Translations under genes and position numbers: made by a program
Shown: piece after piece, positions 22,602 to 29,836 of the stretch
Numbering within the stretch: the first letter of the stretch is position 1
Layout of the letters: every line of letters begins with the position of its first letter
Origin: Bacilli bacterium
GTDB lineage: Bacteria > Bacillota_I > Bacilli_A > RF39 > UBA660
DNA length: 34,590 bases
Assembly (NCBI GenBank): GCA_017432825.1
Contig: JAFRIJ010000011.1
Location: 1-34,590 of the forward strand
Reading direction: 5' to 3'
The notes under the pieces: model-generated
Told to the model about the DNA's origin: nothing
Database searches by the model: none
What the model saw: only the letters and a program-made list of their open reading frames with translations

Positions 22602-24815
22602 CTACAATGTTAATTCTTCAGTTTCATCATATACTTCTTCAATTATTGTCTTTATATTTTCTTTGTATCTAACCTCTTCATTATATTTGCTTATCTTACA
22701 ATCACTTGAAAGTATATTGCTGAGAAAATAATATAAATTATCATTAGTTTTTACATTATTATTAAATAATAGATTTATGTCTGTTTTGTTTATCCTGTTT
22801 CTTATTTCATCAAATTTCACCATTTGTTTCTTCTTAATATAATCAATTAATTCGTTTTTAATATCATCCGGTACTTTTAATAAGCTTTTTAAGTATAGTT
22901 CTTTGCTACTCCAAACAATTATATCATTATAATTAACTGGTAACATATTATATACCGTTTCAGTAATTGAATTTTCAACAATAAAGTTAAGTTTATTGAT
23001 TGGTTTATGGCTTTTTTTCATTATTCTTATTGCTAAGTCACCCCATCCCGCTAATTGTGGATCACTTGAAATAACGGCGCTTACGCCATGAAAATATAAT
23101 TTATCTGAAATATTTTCTTTTAAATATCTATATAAAATTGTTTCGTTATTTAAATTATGTTCAATCAATTCATCACCAAAATCAATAAATAGATCCCTCG
23201 TGTTAATGATTTTTCTTTCTTTAACATATTTGATTATTTTTGAAAGCGTTTCTTTTGATAATGGTTCGATATTATCCGATGCTGAATATTTCCCGGAATC
23301 AATTCTTACACCTGCATCTGCAATCAGTGCCTCCATACCTCTTCCGGTTTCAAATTCATTACCAAATATATACTTTACTGCTTTAACAATTTCCATTTGA
23401 TCATCTATGCTCGATATACTGATAGGTTTATTCAGATATTTCATTGCATATCTAACCTGTAATCTCTTGGTTAGCTTTTTAGTTATTTTATTATTATAAA
23501 TATTATAATTCAAGTATTCTAAGACTTTAGTAAGGATATCAATATCCTGCCATTCATTAATGTCTATTTCTAAAAATCCCTGATCCTCAAATTGTGAAAT
23601 ATTATTATGAATAAACTGATTCAACTTCTCTATATAAAACGTTGGCAAATAATATGATTTTTCTTCTTTTTTTATAAGGATATGACTATTTTCATTAATT
23701 ACTGTATTAATATAAAACAGCAAATTATAAAAATCGTCTAATTCATTTACATAATACAATTTTTTATTATCAATCAGTTTAAATGGTATTAATCTATAGT
23801 TTCTTTTAACCTTAGTAATTGCTTTGGCTTCTATTTGCCTTATTCTTTCCCTTGTTACTCCAAATAAATGTCCTACCTCTTCTAAAGTTTTAGTGCTCCT
23901 TAATGAGAGAATTTCATATTCTTTGTCTTTCAGCATCAACTTATCTACAAAATACTTTTTCTTGTTTACTATATTAAAGCTATTAATCCAAAAAAGAAAT
24001 AATTTAGAATTCAATTTCTCATCCAACTCTAATTTGCCAAAATTAGTTATAACATATTCAATTAAATCTCCTATTTTGATATAACTTTGTTCCATCAGCC
24101 CAAGCATATTGAAAGGTAAATTAATAGATAAATCTGATAAGTCTGATGACACGGACAAAGTTAGTGGCCCATAAGCAATATTATAAAAATAGTTATATAC
24201 AGCATTATAAAGTGGCATAATTGAATCATCTAATGTTGTTTTATTCATAATCAAATCTAATACTGTTATTATATTACGCTTTTTCAGTTCGTCTTTTAGT
24301 TTTACATTCATTGGTATTGCCTCTATTGTTGTATTGCCGGAAAAATTAAGTATTTTATTTATATTAACAGAATACTCAATAATTCCTTTGCTAATTGCAG
24401 CATCTTCAAGCTCTTTTCTGTTATGTTTAATATAATTGATTATTTCAGTTACAGTATTAACTCCTACATTTTTAACATCCTTTAATCTTTGATGATTTAG
24501 TATTAATAAATCATTCTCATTCTTAATATTTAGTTTTTTTAATATGTTTCGTGCTCTAACTGAGATATTTAGAGAATTAATAAAATCATAATTATAGTCT
24601 CTTAAATATGCTTCTATAAATTCTTGTGAATATCTACCCATACTTACTAATTGCATTATTGTATCTATAATTTCATCTTTAGTTTTTTGACCACAATTTT
24701 TTAATGTTTCTAAATCTATTAAAGCCATTTCTTCAATAGTTTGTACACCTGCATTTTTTAAACAATTGCGTGCTCTTACAGATAATTTAAGATCATCAAT
24801 AACATTGTTGGTCAT
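22602..24815 (-). CDS. alpha-CTD/HhH and sigma-70 region 4 fusion protein
   Basis: 737-aa DNA-binding protein. Two clear RNA-polymerase alpha-CTD-like helix-hairpin-helix repeats lie at about 5-57 (LKLSVRARNCLKNAGVQTIE) and 78-132 (LNISVRARNILKKLNIKNE), and a third weaker one at about 160-212. Residues 289-340 form a sigma-70 region 4: LKDKEYEILSLR, then TLEEVGHLFGVTRERIRQIE with the 4.2 recognition helix. The remaining 400 residues contain likely winged-helix-type modules and no enzyme motif. No sigma region 2 is present, so it cannot open promoters alone. It overlaps the small gene upstream by 4 bp (ATGA). A role in DNA recognition or transcription control for the MORC system is inference. 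Confidence 0.8.
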   Translation of the reverse strand: MTNNVIDDLKLSVRARNCLKNAGVQTIEEMALIDLETLKNCGQKTKDEIIDTIMQLVSMGRYSQEFIEAYLRDYNYDFINSLNISVRARNILKKLNIKNENDLLILNHQRLKDVKNVGVNTVTEIINYIKHNRKELEDAAISKGIIEYSVNINKILNFSGNTTIEAIPMNVKLKDELKKRNIITVLDLIMNKTTLDDSIMPLYNAVYNYFYNIAYGPLTLSVSSDLSDLSINLPFNMLGLMEQSYIKIGDLIEYVITNFGKLELDEKLNSKLFLFWINSFNIVNKKKYFVDKLMLKDKEYEILSLRSTKTLEEVGHLFGVTRERIRQIEAKAITKVKRNYRLIPFKLIDNKKLYYVNELDDFYNLLFYINTVINENSHILIKKEEKSYYLPTFYIEKLNQFIHNNISQFEDQGFLEIDINEWQDIDILTKVLEYLNYNIYNNKITKKLTKRLQVRYAMKYLNKPISISSIDDQMEIVKAVKYIFGNEFETGRGMEALIADAGVRIDSGKYSASDNIEPLSKETLSKIIKYVKERKIINTRDLFIDFGDELIEHNLNNETILYRYLKENISDKLYFHGVSAVISSDPQLAGWGDLAIRIMKKSHKPINKLNFIVENSITETVYNMLPVNYNDIIVWSSKELYLKSLLKVPDDIKNELIDYIKKKQMVKFDEIRNRINKTDINLLFNNNVKTNDNLYYFLSNILSSDCKISKYNEEVRYKENIKTIIEEVYDETEELTL

Positions 24816-25030
24816 AATTTAAACTCACTTCTATTTCTACTTTTAAATTTCAATTCTAAGTCAGAAACAGACTTTTTTAATATTCTAATTATTTTATCTA
24901 CATCTTCTTTTGTATAATCATAGTTGCTTTTATTTGATAAATTACCAATAAGATTTATTTCTTTTATTGTATAGTTAACTCTACTCTCGGCCAATCTAAT
25001 AAATTTTTCTCTTTTTGATTCCTTTCCCAT
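24812..25030 (-). CDS. small basic helical protein heading the MORC operon
   Basis: 72-aa protein starting MGKESKREKFIRLAESRV, with RLIGNLSNKSNY-type core (INLIGNLSNKSNYDYT) and a basic C-terminal helix. I have seen similar short proteins beside restriction-modification genes but know no function. It is first in the five-gene operon, with GGGTGA 5 nt before the ATG at 25030; a longer reading from 25057 would start inside the promoter. Its stop overlaps the next start (ATGA). Confidence 0.65.
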   Translation of the reverse strand: MGKESKREKFIRLAESRVNYTIKEINLIGNLSNKSNYDYTKEDVDKIIRILKKSVSDLELKFKSRNRSEFKL

Positions 25031-25047
25031 TTGGATCACCCACGTAA

Positions 25048-25076
25048 ATAATATCATATTTGTATATATTTGTCAA
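25048..25076 (-). promoter_or_regulatory. promoter of the five-gene MORC operon
   Basis: TTGACA (25076-25071), 17-bp spacer, TATTAT (25053-25048) with an upstream TGA, i.e. also extended. It begins transcription about 10 nt before the small gene. This is one of the two best sigma-A promoters in the window. Confidence 0.75.
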
Positions 25077-25082
25077 ATATTC

Positions 25083-25107
25083 ATACAATATTTTAAATAT
25101 ATTGTAT
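25083..25107. promoter_or_regulatory. inverted repeat upstream of the MORC promoter
   Basis: ATACAATAT (25083-25091) and ATATTGTAT (25099-25107), 7-bp gap, directly upstream of the -35. A possible regulator site, or AT-rich upstream element; no binding protein can be assigned. Confidence 0.4.
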
Positions 25108-25110
25108 ATA

Positions 25111-25137
25111 AAAAGGAAATAAAATTTATTTCCTTTT
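25111..25137 (-). terminator. terminator of the HTH-methyltransferase gene
   Basis: Near-perfect palindrome with AAAAGGAAATAAA (25111-25123) and TTTATTTCCTTTT (25125-25137), followed by T residues. It separates methyltransferase transcription from the MORC operon. Confidence 0.7.
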
Positions 25138-25140
25138 GAT

Positions 25141-26418
25141 TTATGTAATTGTTTTTTCTTCACTTTTAAGCATTTTTTCAACTGATAATCCTATTGCTTT
25201 TCCTAAATAACAGGGTACGGCATTCCCTATTTGAGTTAATTGCCATTTCTTTGTTCCTTGAAACACAAAGTCATCAGGGAATGATTGAAGCCTTGCCATT
25301 TCTCTGGCTGTTAAAACTCGTGGTAATTTAGGATGTATATTTACACCACCATGATTTTCTTTTATAGTGCAAGATGGTCTATCCCATGGACACTTTTTCC
25401 ACGAATCTGAATAATTTTTATATAGACTTTCTCCCTCTTTAACATTTAATAGTTTTTCTTGTGTTTCCTTTGAGTGAGTTGTAGGTACATGATTAAATAA
25501 GGCATCTTCTTTGTGATTTATCAAATCCCCAATTGCTTCTTCTGTTGTTATATATTTATCAGGACGTAAAATTGGCTTTGGATAATAATTATCTAACCCA
25601 ATTCTATTTGCAATAAATATTACTCTTTTCCTAATTTGTGGGGTATAATAATCAGCTGCATTTAATACTGTAACATTAATTTTGTACCCTATATCTTCAA
25701 AGTCATTAATAATTTTTTCCTCAACTTTTCCACCAAGCATAGATCTTAGACCTGGAACATTTTCCATTACTACAATTTTAGGTCTTAAATGATCAACTAT
25801 TTCAAGCATATCAAGATATAATGTATTTCTTTTATCAGTAATTATTCTATTACCAGCCATACTAAAACCTTGGCATGGGAATCCGCCAACTATTAAATCA
25901 ACACTTTTACCCCAAACGCTATCATATAAATGTCTTTTGACATCAATTTCTCTAATATCCTGTGTTTCAACGTTTTCATTAAATCCCTTTCTGTCAATAA
26001 AATTATATTTATATGTTGAAACAGCTTGTTCCATTATTTCAACACTTCCAATTGGAGTCCATCCGGCCATTACTAGTCCACAGGATAATCCACCAGCACC
26101 AGAAAAAAGATCAATGAAATTATAACCATTTCTTTGTTTTGTATTTTTCCACCCATCTCTTTTCCACATTTTTGATATATCTATATAGTTTACTATTTTA
26201 GAATCTTGATTTATGTAATCAACGTTATCAAAAATAGATTCGCTATTAATACCATTAGTATATCTTTCATACCATTCATAAAAATCTTCAGCATTTATTC
26301 TATATCTATTGTTAATTTTAGTTGCCCTCAAACTACCTTCTGCAATTTGCCTTCTAATGGTTTTTACGCTTTTTCCTGTTTTTTCGGATATTTCTTCAAC
26401 TGTAAGAATTTCCATCAT
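25141..26418 (-). CDS. DNA cytosine-5 methyltransferase with N-terminal HTH
   Basis: 425 aa. Residues 1-55 form an excisionase/MerR-type winged HTH (TVEEISEKTGKSVKTIRRQI, then the wing and DFYEWY). The methyltransferase follows: motif I FIDLFSGAGGLSCGL (101-115), motif IV GGFPCQGFSMAG (178-189, Cys182), motif VI MENVPG (218-223), motif VIII QIRKRVIFIANR, a short target-recognition region and motif X QIGNAVP near the C terminus. The HTH resembles C5 methyltransferases that repress their own promoter, and a palindrome covers the -10 of this gene. It has a promoter and terminator separate from the MORC operon, which would allow methylation to precede effector expression. The second ATG (26415) is equally possible. 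Confidence 0.9.
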   Translation of the reverse strand: MMEILTVEEISEKTGKSVKTIRRQIAEGSLRATKINNRYRINAEDFYEWYERYTNGINSESIFDNVDYINQDSKIVNYIDISKMWKRDGWKNTKQRNGYNFIDLFSGAGGLSCGLVMAGWTPIGSVEIMEQAVSTYKYNFIDRKGFNENVETQDIREIDVKRHLYDSVWGKSVDLIVGGFPCQGFSMAGNRIITDKRNTLYLDMLEIVDHLRPKIVVMENVPGLRSMLGGKVEEKIINDFEDIGYKINVTVLNAADYYTPQIRKRVIFIANRIGLDNYYPKPILRPDKYITTEEAIGDLINHKEDALFNHVPTTHSKETQEKLLNVKEGESLYKNYSDSWKKCPWDRPSCTIKENHGGVNIHPKLPRVLTAREMARLQSFPDDFVFQGTKKWQLTQIGNAVPCYLGKAIGLSVEKMLKSEEKTIT

Positions 26419-26427
26419 ATCAGCTCC

Positions 26428-26466
26428 TGTCCACTATACATGATTATTATACATGGAAAGTGGACA
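26428..26466 (-). promoter_or_regulatory. operator palindrome over the methyltransferase promoter
   Basis: TGTCCACT (26428-26435) and its exact complement AGTGGACA (26459-26466) bracket the -10, with two ATACATG words (26436 and 26449) between them. Best candidate binding site for the HTH of the methyltransferase itself. Confidence 0.6.
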
Positions 26467-26474
26467 TAAGTCAA
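26446..26474 (-). promoter_or_regulatory. promoter of the HTH-methyltransferase
   Basis: TTGACT (26474-26469), 17-bp spacer, TATAAT (26451-26446). The right half of the inverted repeat lies in the spacer and the left half just downstream of the -10. Confidence 0.75.
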
Positions 26475-26515
26475 CAGATTTAACCAAAAATGACGTAATA
26501 ATGTTTAATAATTAC

Positions 26516-27501
26516 CTATTTTAATTTAATTAAATCACCTTTTATTCCTATAACATTAATTAAATTCCTTTTACAATCTAGATAAATTCTTTGGTTTATA
26601 TGGTGTAAAATATTTATGTCTTCAATGAGTATATAGCAATTATTGGGGAAATATATTTTTTCGTTTTTGGGAATCATAACTATTCCATACTTAGGGTGTA
26701 GAGGAACAATAAGACCTACAATCACATTTTTCAAAAATATATTTGAAAATAGTTCGCTTGAAATAATTAACCCTTCATCAGTCATATTAATTAATATACA
26801 AATATTATATTTTTTAAAAAAATATTCCATATTATCATTTTGAAATCTCATTAATTGTTCTGTATTATATCCCTTATATATAGCCTTGCTAGATACTGAA
26901 ATTTTATTAATATCCGAAACAAATTGTGGATTTCTGATTAATGAACTATCTAAAAATTTTTGTATTTCATCTATGTTAATTGTACATTGTTTTAAATTCG
27001 GATTATCCAACATATTTTTTTCAATTTGCTTTTTAATTTTTCCTATATTAGTTTCATAGTTTCTATTTAAAAATTCTTCAAATCTTAAACTATAATAGCC
27101 AAATTTAGCATTAAATCTTTTTACAGAACTAGACATAATATTATTATTTTCCATATTTATATAGTATATTCTCGTATCCTTATCTTTATAGTCCTTTAAT
27201 ATTAATTCTGGAACAATAATGTGGGAATTAACAACATACTCTATAAATAAATAACAATTCCCATCCAGCACATAAACTATGCCATACTTACTATCAACTA
27301 TTTTTTTCATATTAATATTAATAAGTTTCCTTAATATTTTTTCTTTATAATCTTTTTTTACTTGTATCTTTATACAATTAGTCTTATAACAATCTGGAAC
27401 TTCATAAAAATTTCCAGAATATAGATCCCTTTAGAAAAATATTTATAATTATTTTTCTTAAGTATATTAATTATCACCTCTATGCATTTATTATCTATCA
27501 T
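26516..27501 (-). pseudogene. frameshifted DUF4238-like gene
   Basis: An uninterrupted 264-codon frame ends at 26516. The real start seems to be ATG 27501, with a near-perfect GGAGGTG 4-6 nt upstream. Reading from it gives MIDNKCIEVIINILKKNNYK, then near 27428-27433 the frame must slip by -1 to continue as RDLYSGNFYEVPDCYKTN and on into the long frame, for about 328 aa in total. Loss of one A in an AAA run would explain it. The C-terminal part (SLIRNPQFVS, ILINMTDEGLIISSELF, IVPLHPKYGI) resembles the DUF4238 family of unknown function. It could also be a sequencing error, programmed frameshift or internal start at 27310. Within the element it is the gene nearest the right end. Confidence 0.55.
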
Positions 27502-27558
27502 ATGACACCTCCACATATTATTTATTATATTTTTTTGTTTTTATTTGTAATACACTGG

Positions 27559-27579
27559 TGCCACCTAAATGCCACCTAA
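27559..27579. repeat. right tandem GCCACCT pair (putative recombinase arm sites)
   Basis: GCCACCT at 27560 and 27571, each followed by AA, in the same orientation as the left pair at 19013-19035. It lies 83 bp inside the right CTTCAGGGGG. Confidence 0.7.
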
Positions 27580-27635
27580 GCCTATTTTTGTTCATCTCCC
27601 AATCTTCGTAAACCCTTGATTTTACTACAAAAAAT

Positions 27636-27662
27636 GGAAGAGATATTAGTGCCATCTCTTCC
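27636..27662 (-). terminator. terminator after the Mrr-like gene
   Basis: 9-bp stem GGAAGAGAT/ATCTCTTCC with a 9-nt loop and six T after it on the minus strand. It closes the DUF2779-DUF4153-Mrr operon and touches the right end repeat of the element. Confidence 0.8.
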
Positions 27663-27671
27663 TTCAGGGGG
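27662..27671. repeat. right 10-bp end repeat of the defence element (putative att core)
   Basis: CTTCAGGGGG, identical to 18911-18920. If these are the recombination cores, the element spans about 8.75 kb and one copy would remain after excision. Confidence 0.5.
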
Positions 27672-27699
27672 AAGTTTAATATAAAGATGAGTATTTATT

Positions 27700-28074
27700 T
27701 TAGTCATAAATTCCATCTTTAAATTTAGATTTATCTAGGATAATAATGTGTTTTTTAGATGCTTTTTCTTTTATTTCTTTATTTACTTTGAAGTTAGTTA
27801 CTATTAGACCATATGATACATTTTCTTTATCCATATCTTTTAATGTTTCTTCTATATGTTTATCAGTTATTGATGTATTTAGATATGTTTGTACTGTAAA
27901 TTTTTTATTATCTTTAGTTGCTAGTAAGTCATTATCATTTAACTCTGTTTCATCTGATACTCTTTCATCATCTACTGTAATGGGACTGTATCCATTTTTA
28001 TGTAACATGGTATATACATAATTTCTAAATTCAAATTCATCCATATAATTTTTTACTATTTTTAATTCTTCCAT
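27700..28074 (-). CDS. Mrr-like restriction endonuclease-fold protein
   Basis: 124-aa protein with the outline of an Mrr-type PD-(D/E)xK domain: EFEFRNYVYTMLHKNGY helix, DNDLLA with Asp49, then KKFTVQTYL with the Gln-x-Tyr variant (Gln62, Tyr64) in place of ExK, and YGLIVTNFKVNKEIKEKA typical of the Mrr C-terminal half. With Q in place of E/D it may still be active, as in several Mrr proteins. There is no DNA-binding domain. It is last in a four-gene operon; AAGGAGAG precedes the ATG. Confidence 0.65.
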   Translation of the reverse strand: MEELKIVKNYMDEFEFRNYVYTMLHKNGYSPITVDDERVSDETELNDNDLLATKDNKKFTVQTYLNTSITDKHIEETLKDMDKENVSYGLIVTNFKVNKEIKEKASKKHIIILDKSKFKDGIYD

Positions 28075-28086
28075 TTTTATCTCTCC

Positions 28087-29631
28087 TTATTTATATAATA
28101 TATATCCTTTTAATGATAGTTCTTTTGTATTATATTCTAAAGATAAATCTGTTATATATAGATATGTATTACTATCTAATTCTAGTGGTTGTTTTTCTTG
28201 TAAATAATTATCTATATTGTCATTTTCTTTATCATATGTGTCTAATTCTTTACAAAACTCTGTTAAGTCATATTCTTCTTTATTAACAGTTATTGTTAGT
28301 TTTTTATTGTTATGTGATGAATAATAGTCTATTTTATTATATTCTGATATATCAAGATTTTTTATTGTTTTATTATAATAAATATAATTTGTTTTAGTAT
28401 ATTTGTAATCATTATAATCAAATAGTATTTTTTCTAATTTATCTCTTGATAAGTAATCTGGATAATATTTATCATCATATACTTGATAATATATTGATCT
28501 TATATTTTCTGTTTCGTCTGTTGTAAGTTTATTAAAGTCTCTTCCTTCTGGTAGTATTTTCTTTAATCTATTTATTTGCATATAATTAGGTAAGTCATAT
28601 ATATTTATATATGGTATTATAAATGATGTTATAGATAGTATTATACATGGTAATAATATTAATTTATAATTACTTCCATTATCTCTATTTAGTAATAATA
28701 GAGATATTATTCCTAATATTATTAGTATTATTCCAAAATATCTAGATGGTGTAATACTATAGTCATGTATTCTTATTGATAGTGCAAATATTTGTAATAA
28801 TACTAGTGGTATAAATAGATGTTTTAATTTATTTGCTATTTTATATGGTAATTTATTTTCATCATATGATAATGACATTAATACTATAGGTATACCTAAT
28901 GTTAGTAGTATTGCATTTGTTCCAAAGGTTGCCGTGTGTGGTAGTCTTTGTGTTACTAATAGTTTTACTAGATACAAATATATTATTATGGTTGCGATGG
29001 ATACTAGTGGTAGTGATACATAATTAATTACAGCATAGATAAATTTAGATTCTTCTTCTGGTTTAGTTTCTAGAGATATTATTAATGCTGGTATATAGTA
29101 TAGTACTAATAATAATATTTCTAATTTAGTAAATACTATATAATCTAATTCTATTAATAGTGTAGATATTAATCCTAGTATTAGCATTAATCCTATATTA
29201 AGTATTATTCCTACTATTCCTAGTTTTAGTAAGTTAGTTGCAATATTTACTAAATAGTTATTTGTTTTTTCTTTCGAGTTTTTAGCCATTAAATATATTA
29301 TTGATGATTCTACTGCTAGTACTACTCCTACTAGATATCTTGCTAAGTCATCATCTAATATACATTTACTTGTAATAATACTTATTATTAATCCTATGAT
29401 ATAGATAATATATCTTTTTTTATTATCTTTTGTATATGATTCTCCTAATACTGTAAACATTCCTGTTAGGAATAGTGTTATTATTAATCTTTGAATAAAT
29501 TCAGATGGATCATCTAAATCTATCATTATTATTACTAATGATAATATTATTAAAACTATATTAGTACCTAAGTGGTTTGTTAAATATTCTTTAAAACTAT
29601 CTTTTAGGTTTTCAATTAATTTTTTAATCAT
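28087..29631 (-). CDS. DUF4153-family multipass membrane protein
   Basis: About 514 aa with roughly eleven membrane helices in the first 370 residues, followed by a soluble extracytoplasmic-type tail of about 150 residues rich in Tyr, Asp and Asn. It resembles the DUF4153 family, whose function is unknown. The ATG at 29631 is chosen because AAGGAG lies 8 nt upstream, and the previous gene stops one base before it; a longer frame begins at 29658. Confidence 0.7.
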   Translation of the reverse strand: MIKKLIENLKDSFKEYLTNHLGTNIVLIILSLVIIMIDLDDPSEFIQRLIITLFLTGMFTVLGESYTKDNKKRYIIYIIGLIISIITSKCILDDDLARYLVGVVLAVESSIIYLMAKNSKEKTNNYLVNIATNLLKLGIVGIILNIGLMLILGLISTLLIELDYIVFTKLEILLLVLYYIPALIISLETKPEEESKFIYAVINYVSLPLVSIATIIIYLYLVKLLVTQRLPHTATFGTNAILLTLGIPIVLMSLSYDENKLPYKIANKLKHLFIPLVLLQIFALSIRIHDYSITPSRYFGIILIILGIISLLLLNRDNGSNYKLILLPCIILSITSFIIPYINIYDLPNYMQINRLKKILPEGRDFNKLTTDETENIRSIYYQVYDDKYYPDYLSRDKLEKILFDYNDYKYTKTNYIYYNKTIKNLDISEYNKIDYYSSHNNKKLTITVNKEEYDLTEFCKELDTYDKENDNIDNYLQEKQPLELDSNTYLYITDLSLEYNTKELSLKGYILYK

Positions 29632-29632
29632 A

Positions 29633-29836
29633 TTATCTTCTCCTTTTATTATTATCATAAACTATATAGTCTTCTATATTTATATTCATTTTATCTGCTA
29701 TTTTTATTAATTCTTCAGGTGTTGCTTTTTCTATTTGAAATGATTCTATTAAGGCTCCACCAAATCCTCCTCCATAGAATGCTCCTAATGAGTCATTTTT
29801 TAAATCATTTCTTAAGCTTTCGATATCTATTTCCAT
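29633..29836 (-). CDS. small hypothetical protein
   Basis: 67-aa protein (MEIDIESLRNDLKNDSLGAF, a GGGFGGA glycine loop, then PEELIKIADKMNINIEDYIV). No family recognised; the helical C terminus looks like a small HTH-like or protein-binding unit. It overlaps the end of the DUF2779 gene by about 30 bp and stops one base before DUF4153, so it is translated within that operon. GTG 29845 is an alternative start. Confidence 0.6.
   Translation of the reverse strand: MEIDIESLRNDLKNDSLGAFYGGGFGGALIESFQIEKATPEELIKIADKMNINIEDYIVYDNNKRRR

Noticed and set aside
24996-25181. Minus-strand 61-codon open frame spanning the methyltransferase end and MORC promoter
   Set aside because: It runs through a terminator hairpin and the promoter, and overlaps the better-supported small gene.
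19067-26418. Assignment to BREX, DISARM, Pgl or Dnd
   Set aside because: No PglX, PglZ, BrxC, SF2 helicase, phospholipase D or DndA-E homologue is present between the element ends.
18911-27671. Prophage or integrative conjugative element
   Set aside because: No integrase, capsid, portal, terminase, relaxase or type IV secretion gene is present in the interval.
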